NCBI GenBank assembly: GCA_030145715.1
Contig: JAIXHQ010000016.1
Coordinates: 1-64,000 of the forward strand
DNA from: Sphingopyxis sp.
GTDB lineage: Bacteria; Pseudomonadota; Alphaproteobacteria; Sphingomonadales; Sphingomonadaceae
Direction of reading: 5' to 3'
Length of the DNA: 64,000 bases
Part shown: one piece after another, positions 9,887-18,355 of the stretch
Numbering within the stretch: position 1 is the stretch's first letter
Layout of the letters: the number at the start of each line of letters is the position of its first letter
Position numbers and translations under genes: made by a program
The notes under the pieces: generated by a model
The model's database searches: none
The model's input: the letters and a program-made list of their open reading frames with translations, nothing else
What the model was told of the DNA's origin: nothing

Positions 9887-11134
9887 ATGATGCAGCGTCG
9901 ACAGCTTCTTGGCACCGCTGCCCTTGGCGGGCTGGCGGCGATGCTACCGCTCTCCGCAAGGGCAGCCAACACGTCGGGGCTGCCCAATCTGGCGGCCAGC
10001 GCGGTCCCCATCGCCGCCGCAGAACGCATCGCGCGGATCGCCAAGGCAAAGGCGCTGATGGCCGCGAACGACATCGGTGCATTGCTGATCGAGCCGGGAT
10101 CGAGCCTGATCTATTTCACCGGCGTCCAATGGTGGCGCAGCGAGCGGCTGACCGCCGCCGTGCTGACGCGCGAGGGCGAAGTCGCGATCGTCACGCCCTT
10201 TTTCGAAGAACCGTCGGTGCGCGAAAGCCTGGGGGTCGAGGCCGAGGTGTTGGCATGGAATGAGGATGAGAATCCGCTTGCCGCCGTCGCCGCGTGGCTG
10301 GGCAAGCGCGGGCTGGCCAAGGGCAGGATCGGCATTGAAGAGACGGTGCGCTATTTCGCCGTCGATGGCCTGAAACTGGCGATGCCGGGCGCGCAGATCG
10401 TCAATGGCGCGCCGGTCGTGCGCGGATGCCGGATGCACAAATCGGCCGCCGAAATCGCGCTGATGCAGATCGCGGCCGACATCAGCATCGCCGCCTATCG
10501 CCACACCGCGCCGCGCGTCGAGGAGGGGATGACGCCGGCGGAGATCGGCGGAATTATGAAGGCGGCGACCGAGGCGCTGGGCGGCAAGAGCGAGTTCGAA
10601 TTGATCCTGCTGGGCGAAGCGAGCGCCTATCCGCATGGGTCGGGCAAGCCGCAGGCGGTGAAGAGTGGCGAGGTCGTGCTGATGGATTGCGGCGCGACCG
10701 TCCATGGCTATCAATCCGACATTTCGCGCAGCTTCGTTCATGGCAAGGCGACGGCGCGCCAGCGGCAGGTGTGGGACCAGATGCGCAAGGGGCAGGATGT
10801 CGCCTTTGCCGCAGCGAAGCTGGGGGCGCCTGCGGGGCAGGTCGACGATGCGGTGCGCGCTTATTATGCCGGACTCGGCTGGGGTCCGGGGTATCAATTG
10901 CCCGGCACATCGCACCGCACCGGCCACGGCATCGGGCTGGACGGACATGAGCCGGTGAATTTCGTTCGTGGCGAGCCAACCAGGCTGGCCCCGGGCATGT
11001 GCTTTTCGAACGAGCCGGGCATTTATATTCCCGGCGAGTTCGGGATCCGGATTGAAGACTGTTTTTACATGACCGAGAGCGGGCCGAAGTGGTTCAGCGA
11101 GCCGCCGCCGTCGATCGACAATCCGTTTGGGTAA
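9887..11134 (+). CDS. Xaa-Pro peptidase family protein (M24), Tat-type signal peptide
   Basis: MMQRRQLLGTAALGGLAAMLPLSARA signal; HGSGKPQAVKSGEVVLMDCGATVHGYQSDISR, TGHGIGLDGHE, NEPGIYIPGEFGIRIED. Confidence 0.85.
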   Translation: MMQRRQLLGTAALGGLAAMLPLSARAANTSGLPNLAASAVPIAAAERIARIAKAKALMAANDIGALLIEPGSSLIYFTGVQWWRSERLTAAVLTREGEVAIVTPFFEEPSVRESLGVEAEVLAWNEDENPLAAVAAWLGKRGLAKGRIGIEETVRYFAVDGLKLAMPGAQIVNGAPVVRGCRMHKSAAEIALMQIAADISIAAYRHTAPRVEEGMTPAEIGGIMKAATEALGGKSEFELILLGEASAYPHGSGKPQAVKSGEVVLMDCGATVHGYQSDISRSFVHGKATARQRQVWDQMRKGQDVAFAAAKLGAPAGQVDDAVRAYYAGLGWGPGYQLPGTSHRTGHGIGLDGHEPVNFVRGEPTRLAPGMCFSNEPGIYIPGEFGIRIEDCFYMTESGPKWFSEPPPSIDNPFG

Positions 11135-11175
11135 ATTTCCCTCCCTGTAAGGGAGGGGAGAAGCAGGCGCAGGCG

Positions 11176-12030
11176 CTATGGATGATCGGGCGCCTTCGTC
11201 CGCTGGACCAAACTCACCAGCACGAACGAGATGATCATCAGCAGATACCAGCTTCCGAGCTTTTCAAGGCCGACCATGTGCCAGCCGTTGTCCTGGCTGG
11301 GGTAGGTCCAGGCGCGCGCGAAGGTGCCGATATTCTCGGCGAACCAGATGAACAGCGCGACCAGGCCCCAGCCGACGAGAAGAGGCATCCGGCGGTGGAC
11401 GTGGAGCGGGCGGAACCACACCTGACAGCGCCAGAACAGCAGCGCGGTCACCGCGAACAGGATCCAGCGGATGTCGTAGGTCCAATGATGCGCGAAGAAA
11501 TTGATGTAGATCGCGGCAGCAAGGGCATAGCTGGTCCATGCGGGCGGATAGCCGGTGTAGCGGAAATCGAAAATGCGCCACACGCGGGCGATATAGCTGC
11601 CAACCGCGGCATACATGAAGCCCGAAAACAGCGGTACGGCGCCGATGTGGAGCAGGCTGGCCTCTGGATATTGCCACGATCCCGCCGCGGTCTTGAACAA
11701 TTCCATGACCGTGCCGACAATATGAAAAATCAGGATGACGAGAGCTTCCCTTGGCGTTTCCAGCCGGAAGGCGAGCATGGCAAGCTGGATCAGGATCGCG
11801 CCGATCGTGATTGCGTCATAGCGGTGGAGCGGCGCGTTATCTGGCCAGAATAGATGGGTGCCGAGCAAAAGCGCGAGCATCAGTGCGCCAAACAGGCAAG
11901 CCCATGCCTGTTTGAAGCCGAAGACGAGAAATTCGAGGAACCAGCCGCGCGGTCCCGGCTCGACCGCCATCGCCTCAAGCTGGGCGCGGACGGCGTGAAA
12001 GCGGCTGTGGCCGCCTGCCGGTTCAGACAT
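11176..12030 (-). CDS. DUF817 family integral membrane protein
   Basis: FGFKQAWACLFGALML..., MYAAVGSYIARVWRIF, multiple TM segments. Confidence 0.75.
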   Translation of the reverse strand: MSEPAGGHSRFHAVRAQLEAMAVEPGPRGWFLEFLVFGFKQAWACLFGALMLALLLGTHLFWPDNAPLHRYDAITIGAILIQLAMLAFRLETPREALVILIFHIVGTVMELFKTAAGSWQYPEASLLHIGAVPLFSGFMYAAVGSYIARVWRIFDFRYTGYPPAWTSYALAAAIYINFFAHHWTYDIRWILFAVTALLFWRCQVWFRPLHVHRRMPLLVGWGLVALFIWFAENIGTFARAWTYPSQDNGWHMVGLEKLGSWYLLMIISFVLVSLVQRTKAPDHP

Positions 12031-12829
12031 AGACGGCGACCCACGCGATCAGCATCGCGGCCGGGAGCAGCAGCGCCTGGGCAAGGATCGTGCCGACGAG
12101 GCGGCTTAACGAGATGAAGGTGATCGCGCGGCGGAAATCGGCCTCGTCGACCTTTCCCTCGACCGCATCGTCGGTCATCACCGACAATTGCGGGTCGATG
12201 AAGGCGAACAGCAGAATGGTCGCGAAACCGTTGATGAGCGCCGAAAGCTGCGATGCGGTGACGCGAAATTCGGGCGCGAGATAGCCGGCATAGAGCGAGG
12301 CGACGACGCCGACGGCGAGCAGCGATTGCGCCAGGCAATTGGCGATCAATACGCCCCAGCCGATCCCATGCGGCATTTTCCACCCCCGAAGATGCGAAAG
12401 GCTGGGGATGGTGAGCGAACGGCGCAGCGTCCGCAGCCCGCCGGGGCTCATGGCCTTTAGCGCGAGTTTCGTCGTCGAACGATTGTCTTGATACCATCCG
12501 ATCGCGGCGGCAAATATCCGCTGTCCGGTGGGGACGAGAAATATGCCGATCAGCGTTGCGACGCTCGCCGCCGCCAAGACCAATTGCATGTCAAAGAACA
12601 GGGCGGCGCCGCTGCCGTCGTGGATCCGCGTTTCGATCCGCTTGGCGAGGAAGGGGCCGAGGAAGCTGTTCGAGGTGCGCGAGAAAAGCACCAGAATGTT
12701 GAACAGCGCAAAGGACATGGCGATGCGGCGGGTGCGGACCCCGGCGATCCGCGCGGCATAAGCGAGCGCGCCTATGACGTTGATGAAAGCGGAAAGGAGG
12801 AGGATGGTGACGAGCGGGAGGTCGATCAT
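12023..12829 (-). CDS. Lipid II flippase Amj family protein
   Basis: SFALFNILVLFSRTSNSFLGPFLAKRIE and polytopic pattern resemble Amj family. Confidence 0.7.
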   Translation of the reverse strand: MIDLPLVTILLLSAFINVIGALAYAARIAGVRTRRIAMSFALFNILVLFSRTSNSFLGPFLAKRIETRIHDGSGAALFFDMQLVLAAASVATLIGIFLVPTGQRIFAAAIGWYQDNRSTTKLALKAMSPGGLRTLRRSLTIPSLSHLRGWKMPHGIGWGVLIANCLAQSLLAVGVVASLYAGYLAPEFRVTASQLSALINGFATILLFAFIDPQLSVMTDDAVEGKVDEADFRRAITFISLSRLVGTILAQALLLPAAMLIAWVAVYV

Positions 12830-12856
12830 GGGTGGCCTAGTCGAAAACCTGGGCCG

Positions 12857-12939
12857 CGTCATTGCGAGCGAAGCGAAGCAATCCAGGGCGGTTTACGCAG
12901 ACTCTGGATTGCCACGGGCCTGCGGCCCTCGCAATCACG
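12857..12939. repeat. Intergenic dispersed-repeat-like element (cgtcattgcgagcgaagcgaagcaatccag...ctggattgcc...gcaatcacg)
   Basis: Inverted arms around 12857-12886 and 12904-12939; translated signature RHCERSEAIQ recurs in many proteobacterial genomes. Confidence 0.75.
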
Positions 12940-12957
12940 ATTAAGTGAGCCGGGCGC

Positions 12958-14136
12958 TCAATGCTTTCGCGTCAACTCACGCATCGCGTCGTCGAGCCCC
13001 GCAAGCGTCAGCGGATACATGCGGTCGTTCATCAACTGCCTGATGAGCTTGACCGACTGGGTATAGCCCCAATGCGCCTCCGGCACGGGGTTCAGCCACA
13101 CCGCGGCGGGATAGACATGGGTGATGCGCTGCATCCAGACCGCGCCCGATTCCTCGTTGAAATGTTCGACGCTGCCGCCCGGATGGGTGATTTCATAGGC
13201 GCTCATCGACGCATCGCCGACGAATATTACCTTATAATCATGGCCATATTTGTGCAGAATGTCCCACATCTGGTGGCGTTCGGACCAGCGGCGCCGGTTG
13301 TCCTTCCACACGCCCTCATACGGGCAATTGTGGAAGTAGAAAAATTCCAGATTCTTGAACTCGGTCGTCGCGGCGCTGAACAATTCCTCGCACAGCTTGA
13401 TGAACGGGTCCATCGACCCGCCGATGTCGAGGAACAGCAGCAATTTGACCGCGTTGCGCCGTTCGGGCCGCATCTTGATGTCCAGCCAGCCCTGCCGTGC
13501 GGTGCCGTCGATCGTGCCGGGAATGTCGAGCTCGTCCGCCGCGCCCTCACGGGCGAATTTGCGCAGGCGGCGCAGCGCGATCTTGATGTTGCGGGTGCCG
13601 AGTTCCTTGGTGTTGTCGAGATTCTGAAACTCGCGCTTTTCCCAGACTTTCAGCGCCCGCTTATGCTTGCTTTCGCCGCCGATCCGGACGCCCTCGGGAT
13701 TATAACCCGAATTGCCAAAGGGGCTGGTGCCGCCGGTGCCGATCCACTTGCTGCCGCCCTCGTGACGCTTTTGCTGTTCCTCAAGCCGCTCTTTCAGCGT
13801 CTCCATGATCTTGTCCCAATCGCCCAGGGATTCGATCGCGGCCATTTCCTCTGGCGTCAGGAATTTCTCCGCAACGGCTTTCAGCCAGTCGGCGGGAACG
13901 TCGACGGGATTCTGCCCATAATCGGAAATGATGCCCTTGAAGACCTTGTTGAACACCTGGTCGAAACGGTCGAGCAGCCCCTCGTCCTTCACGTAAATCG
14001 CGCGGGACAGGTAATAGAATTGCTCGGGACTGCGGTCGATCACCTCGCGGTCGAGCGCCTCCAGCAGCATCAGATGCTCTTTCAGACTGGCGGGAATACC
14101 CGCGGCGCGAAGCTCGTCGAGAAAGCCGAAAAACAT
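12958..14136 (-). CDS. vWA domain-containing protein (CoxE-like)
   Basis: LLLFLDIGGSMDPFIKLCEELFSAA MIDAS-like motif (DIGGSMD), VIFVGDASMSAYEI. Confidence 0.8.
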   Translation of the reverse strand: MFFGFLDELRAAGIPASLKEHLMLLEALDREVIDRSPEQFYYLSRAIYVKDEGLLDRFDQVFNKVFKGIISDYGQNPVDVPADWLKAVAEKFLTPEEMAAIESLGDWDKIMETLKERLEEQQKRHEGGSKWIGTGGTSPFGNSGYNPEGVRIGGESKHKRALKVWEKREFQNLDNTKELGTRNIKIALRRLRKFAREGAADELDIPGTIDGTARQGWLDIKMRPERRNAVKLLLFLDIGGSMDPFIKLCEELFSAATTEFKNLEFFYFHNCPYEGVWKDNRRRWSERHQMWDILHKYGHDYKVIFVGDASMSAYEITHPGGSVEHFNEESGAVWMQRITHVYPAAVWLNPVPEAHWGYTQSVKLIRQLMNDRMYPLTLAGLDDAMRELTRKH

Positions 14137-14195
14137 TGGCGAAGGACTATCGCGTCGCGGCGGCGGGCGCAATCACTTTACGTTTACGGAAAGCG

Positions 14196-14687
14196 ATGGC
14201 GAGCCGTTCCCATGAATATCCGCCAATCGATCTGACGGTCATGGGGGCAGTCGGTATATTCAAGCAGGGCCAGGTGGCCGCAACATTCCGCCGATGCTTT
14301 GATTTCATTGTGGAAGATGTGGCCGAGGTGGACCGGTCCCAACGTTCAAAAGGCGATGATCTGTCCAAAAGTGGTAAGTGGCTCGCCGGGGTCGACGAAA
14401 ATACGAATTACGAATTCGCCGTAGTACTACGATTGGGCACGCCAGAGCCGCAGAAAATGCGAAAACGTGACCGGGACCGCGCGGAAGCACTACGCCTTGC
14501 CGGCGGGCCGCCGCCGTCGCTCAGGGATCGCGCCGTTGCGCTGGCGCGCGACCGGGGCGAGGTTCGGACTCGTGATCTCACGGATATCGGTATTCCGCGA
14601 TGCTATCTGTCGAAGATGTGTGAGGAGGGCCTGCTTGTGAAGGTGGGCTATGGCCGATATCGAGCCGCGCTTCTAAAGGTGGCCTGA
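14196..14687 (+). CDS. Hypothetical protein with AbiEi-antitoxin-like C-terminal wHTH
   Basis: C-terminus LARDRGEVRTRDLTDIGIPRCYLSKMCEEGLLVKVGYGRYRAA resembles the AbiEi N-terminal wHTH; N-terminal part unrecognised; start uncertain. Confidence 0.5.
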   Translation: MASRSHEYPPIDLTVMGAVGIFKQGQVAATFRRCFDFIVEDVAEVDRSQRSKGDDLSKSGKWLAGVDENTNYEFAVVLRLGTPEPQKMRKRDRDRAEALRLAGGPPPSLRDRAVALARDRGEVRTRDLTDIGIPRCYLSKMCEEGLLVKVGYGRYRAALLKVA

Positions 14688-14689
14688 TC

Positions 14690-15100
14690 TCAAGCCGCAC
14701 CATGTTCGCCATAGGCCTGGGCTGCCTCAATGACCTCGCTGATATGTCCTTCACGCAGGGCATCGACCGGGCGCTTGCCGCCAAGGCGGGCATCGCCGGT
14801 CAGCATGAAGTTCACCCGCATCCAGGGTTCGTCGATCGCGAACGCCTCGACCACGGCGCTGATGCCGGGAAGCAGTCCACCGTCAACGATCTGGAAAGTG
14901 GGATAGACGCGCTTGCCATCGATATCGAGCCACAACAGCGGCTGCGTTTCGAAGGCCGCGGCTGGGATGTCGATGCGGCTTGCAAATTCATCGGCCGACA
15001 GGACGCCGCCTTCCAGTTGAAGCATATCGCGCTTCATGACCGCGCCGCGCGTGAAAGCCTCGGCGAAGATAGCAGTGTCGGCGATTGCTCCTGTTTCCAT
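14690..15100 (-). CDS. MbcA/ParS/Xre-type antitoxin-like protein (DUF2384-like C-terminus)
   Basis: C-terminus DARLGGKRPVDALREGHISEVIEAAQAYGEHGAA fits the toxin-binding domain pattern. Confidence 0.6.
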   Translation of the reverse strand: METGAIADTAIFAEAFTRGAVMKRDMLQLEGGVLSADEFASRIDIPAAAFETQPLLWLDIDGKRVYPTFQIVDGGLLPGISAVVEAFAIDEPWMRVNFMLTGDARLGGKRPVDALREGHISEVIEAAQAYGEHGAA

Positions 15101-15180
15101 GACACATTCTCCAAACGCTGGCGTCTGATCACGACCCGAAGCCCAACTTAAGAAAGAAACGCTGTCGAATCCAGAATGTC

Positions 15181-15218
15181 GCTCGCGGCTGCGCCGTCCT
15201 GACAGCGCAGCCGCGAGC
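15181..15218. terminator. Perfect 14-bp stem hairpin, probable terminator
   Basis: gctcgcggctgcgc-cgtcctgaca-gcgcagccgcgagc followed by tttct. Confidence 0.55.
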
Positions 15219-15231
15219 TTTCTGATGCTAT

Positions 15232-15495
15232 TTACGCCTTTCGATCAGCCGATCCGCACTGCGGAGCCGCCGGTCGAATGTTTCCGGAGCGCGGATCGGA
15301 TGTCGAGCATACCGTGGCTGAGTCCGCCCACTGCTGCAGATCGGCAAGCGCATAGACGACCCGGCCTCCCAGCTTGCGGTAGGTCGGGCCGGTGCCATAG
15401 GTGCGATGCTTCTCCAGCGTTCGTGGCGATAGCCCGAGAAAGCGGGCTGCCTCGCTCGTGCGAAGGTGGCGTGGCGGTAGGTGTGATGTTTGCAT
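15232..15495 (-). CDS. AlpA/MerR-like helix-turn-helix (excisionase-type) DNA-binding protein
   Basis: LRTSEAARFLGLSPRTLEKHRTYGTGPTYRKLGGRVVYALADLQQWAD. Confidence 0.75.
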   Translation of the reverse strand: MQTSHLPPRHLRTSEAARFLGLSPRTLEKHRTYGTGPTYRKLGGRVVYALADLQQWADSATVCSTSDPRSGNIRPAAPQCGSADRKA

Positions 15496-15673
15496 TGGAT
15501 GTCTCTTTCATGAGCGCGCGTCGGGAATGACACGCGTCAGGAGACGTCGAGGGGTCATTGCCATATCAGGGAAGGAATCCGTTGGACCGCGCGGCTTGCA
15601 TCACCCGCCAGCAGGTATTGAACTGGACCATTAAATAGTCTAAATATGCTATAAATCTTTGAGAGTGAAGCTC

Positions 15674-15931
15674 ATGCAGATATCCGTGACTGAAGCGAAA
15701 GGGCAACTCACCGACCTGGTGCGGCGGGCGGAAGCAGGAGACGACATTATCCTGACCCGTCACGGCCACGCCGCCGTGCGGCTGGTGCCGGTCAAGCTGG
15801 TCGCCGACGCGAAATCCCGCAAGGCATTGCTCGACGCGGTTCGCGCTTCTGCCGCCACGAAAGCCACGGCTGGTCCCAATGCCGCACGCAGCCAGGATTT
15901 CCTCTACGGTGAGGATGGTCTTCCCGGATGA
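15674..15931 (+). CDS. Type II antitoxin, Phd/YefM family
   Basis: MQISVTEAKGQLTDLVRRAEAGDDIILTRHGHAAVRLVP. Confidence 0.85.
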   Translation: MQISVTEAKGQLTDLVRRAEAGDDIILTRHGHAAVRLVPVKLVADAKSRKALLDAVRASAATKATAGPNAARSQDFLYGEDGLPG

Positions 15932-16314
15932 TTGCGGTCGATACGTCCGCGCTGATAGCGATTGTATTGAGTGAACCCAAGGCGGATGCGTGTGCCGCCG
16001 CACTTGAGGCCGAGGATCGTCTGCTGATCTCGGCCGGTACGGTGGCCGAAGCACTGATCGTCGCCGGACGGCGCAATGTCGGCGAGGAAGTGGCGCAACT
16101 GATCGACGGGCTTGGGTTCGAGATCGTTAGCGTGACGCCGGCCTCGGCAAGGCGCATAGCCGCGGCCTATGAAAAATGGGGGAAGGGCGTTCACCCGGCG
16201 GCGCTGAATTTCGGGGACTGCTTTGCTTATGAGGTGGCGAAGGAGCATGATTGCCCGCTGCTCTTTGTCGGGGAGGATTTCTCTCGTACTGATATCGAGG
16301 GTGCTCTCGGCTGA
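15928..16314 (+). CDS. VapC-type PIN domain toxin
   Basis: MIAVDTSALIAIVLSEP...; NFGDCFAYEVAKEHDCPLLFVGEDF; overlaps antitoxin stop (ATGA). Confidence 0.9.
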   Translation: MIAVDTSALIAIVLSEPKADACAAALEAEDRLLISAGTVAEALIVAGRRNVGEEVAQLIDGLGFEIVSVTPASARRIAAAYEKWGKGVHPAALNFGDCFAYEVAKEHDCPLLFVGEDFSRTDIEGALG

Positions 16315-16379
16315 GCGCTCATCAGCGCTTGACGCAATGCTCGCGATGCCAATGTAGAAAGCGCGGATGGGCGCATATG

Positions 16380-16883
16380 CTAGGGTCAGGACTCATTGAT
16401 CAGAGCCAGAAGATGACGGTGGCAGCGAGGGCGACGGCGGAGAAGAAGGCCTTCGGGCACCGATCGTAGCGTGTTGCGACCCGTCTCCAGTCCTTCAGGC
16501 GGCCGAACATGATCTCGATGCGGTTGCGGCGTTTGTAGCGGCGCTTGTCATATTTGACGATCTTGTTCCGTATTTTTCGGCCCGGGATGCAGGGCGTGAT
16601 GCCCTTTTCCTGCAAAGCGTCGCGGAACCAGTCGGCATCATAACCCCTGTCGGCGAGCATCCATTGCGCTTTGGGTAGACTGTCGAGCAAAGCGGCCGCG
16701 CCCGTGTAATCGCTGACCTGCCCGCCGGTCATCAACGCGCTCGCGGCCATGGCTCTTCGGGAAATAGGGCTGAAGACGCGCCATCTGCTCGTCCGTCAGC
16801 CAGAATAAATCGCTCAAATTCAGGCTCCTTCACGGTCGCCTGAATCATAATCGCTACCTCAAATCAATGGGTCCTGACCCTAG
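16380..16883 (-). mobile_element. Internally deleted IS5-like element
   Basis: 20-bp terminal inverted repeats ctagggtcaggactcattga / tcaatgggtcctgaccctag (1 mismatch) enclosing transposase fragments. Confidence 0.8.
16400..16750 (-). pseudogene. IS5-like transposase, C-terminal fragment
   Basis: GGQVSDYTGAAALLDSLPKAQWMLADRGYDADWFRDALQEKGITPCIPGRKIR...RNRIEIMFGRLKDWRRVATRYD; N-terminal LSDLFWLTDEQMARLQPYFPKSHGR lies in another frame at about 16753-16820. Confidence 0.85.
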
Positions 16884-17120
16884 GAGGCGCGTGGGCTTTG
16901 GCGACGCTGATGTCCGCTAAGCTGCGGTTCAAATAAGGAGAACGCGTATCGGATGCAGGGATGACGGAGGAAGATGCGGAGGTCAGGCGCGCTAAACTAC
17001 GCGCAGATCCGCTCCACTACTCCGATCGAGAGCAGCGTAGCGTCATAAATCGGCGCAAATCGTAGAAACGGCGGCGAAATCGCACCACGATTTCGGCGAT
17101 TATCTCACTATGTGAGATGT

Positions 17121-17195
17121 TGGCTCCCCGGGTAGGATTCGAACCTACGACCGATCGATTAACAGTCGATTGCTCTACCGCTGAGCTACCGAGGA
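17121..17195 (-). tRNA. tRNA-Asn(GTT)
   Basis: TCCTCGGTAGCTCAGCGGTAGAGCAATCGACTGTTAATCGATCGGTCGTAGGTTCGAATCCTACCCGGGGAGCCA; cloverleaf pairs, anticodon GTT. Confidence 0.97.
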
Positions 17196-17256
17196 ACGCG
17201 CCGCCGAAGCGGACAAGGCGGTCCCTTTGCCGTTGGTTGCGGCAATTTGCAAGACC

Positions 17257-18027
17257 TCAAACAATAAATTGTTCCATCGCGATGCGTTCGTCCAGTCCCT
17301 GGTCGGGATCGAACAGCAAGGTGAGCGGTCGGCTGCGGTCCGTGGTTACCAAAACCGTCTTCACGTCGCGGATTTCGCGCTGGTCGGCGACCGCGCTGAC
17401 CGGGCGCTTTGCCGCTTCGCGGACGTTGAAGCGGATGCTTGTCGATTCGGGGACCAGCGCGCCGCGCCAGCGCCGAGGGCGAAAGGGACTGATCGGCGTA
17501 AGCGCCAGCATTTCCGATTCAAGCGGCAGGATCGGTCCGTTGGCGCTGAGATTATAAGCGGTGGACCCCGCGGGGGTCGATACCAGCACGCCGTCGCACG
17601 CCAGTTCCTCCAGCATCGTCTTTTCGTTGATCATCACTTCGAGCTTTGCCGCCTGACGCGTTTCGCGCAGCAGCGAAATTTCGTTGATGGCCGGCAGGAT
17701 ATGGCGTTCGCCGCCGACCGTCGTGATGTCGCCGCTGAGCGGATGGATCAGAAAAGGGCGCGCGGCGGCCAGTCGGTCGATCAGCCCTTCGACCCGAAAT
17801 TCATTCATCAGAAAGCCGATCGTGCCGCGGTTCATGCCGAACACCGGCAGACTGCGCCGCTCATCTAGCAACTGGTGCAGCATGTGGAGCAGAAAGCCGT
17901 CGCCGCCGAGCGCGATCAACAGGTCGGCCTCGGCAAGATCGACGAAGTCGTAGAGCGGGCGCAGGTCCGCTTCCGCCTCCATCGCCGCGGGGGCGTTCGA
18001 TGCGACGAGCGCGATCTTGCGATGCAT
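17257..18027 (-). CDS. nadK: NAD kinase
   Basis: LLIALGGDGFLLHMLH (GGDG), GMNRGTIGFLMNEF, DGVLVSTPAGSTAYNLSANGPI. Confidence 0.95.
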   Translation of the reverse strand: MHRKIALVASNAPAAMEAEADLRPLYDFVDLAEADLLIALGGDGFLLHMLHQLLDERRSLPVFGMNRGTIGFLMNEFRVEGLIDRLAAARPFLIHPLSGDITTVGGERHILPAINEISLLRETRQAAKLEVMINEKTMLEELACDGVLVSTPAGSTAYNLSANGPILPLESEMLALTPISPFRPRRWRGALVPESTSIRFNVREAAKRPVSAVADQREIRDVKTVLVTTDRSRPLTLLFDPDQGLDERIAMEQFIV

Positions 18028-18056
18028 ATTGGTCCGCTTCCCCTGGGGGCGCTGTT

Positions 18057-18335
18057 TCAGCCGCCTGTTGCACTCATATAACGCGCGACCGCCGGTTTGG
18101 ATTTCCCGTCGATATGAAAGTCATGCGCGCGCGGTTTGCCAGCCAATGCCGCATCAATCAAGCCATCGACATCGCCTCCGCACCGCAGCGCGCGACAATC
18201 GGCGACCGACAGGCGCAAATCGCTGATCCTGAGCCCCAATGCTGTCCATCCGGGGGCGTCGTCGATAGGGTGCGGTGGAAAATGTGGCAACCACGCGGAT
18301 ATTATGATGCAAAAGGGGAAGCGCCTGGCCAACAA
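18057..18335 (-). CDS. Small hypothetical protein upstream of NAD kinase
   Basis: Open frame co-directional with nadK; no family recognised; start uncertain. Confidence 0.35.
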   Translation of the reverse strand: MLARRFPFCIIISAWLPHFPPHPIDDAPGWTALGLRISDLRLSVADCRALRCGGDVDGLIDAALAGKPRAHDFHIDGKSKPAVARYMSATGG

Positions 18336-18355
18336 AGCCTGTTAGAGGGATCGCC

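Noticed and set aside
12488-13066. 192-aa + ORF containing RHCERSEAIQ
   Set aside because: Translation of the intergenic repeat and antisense DNA, not a gene.
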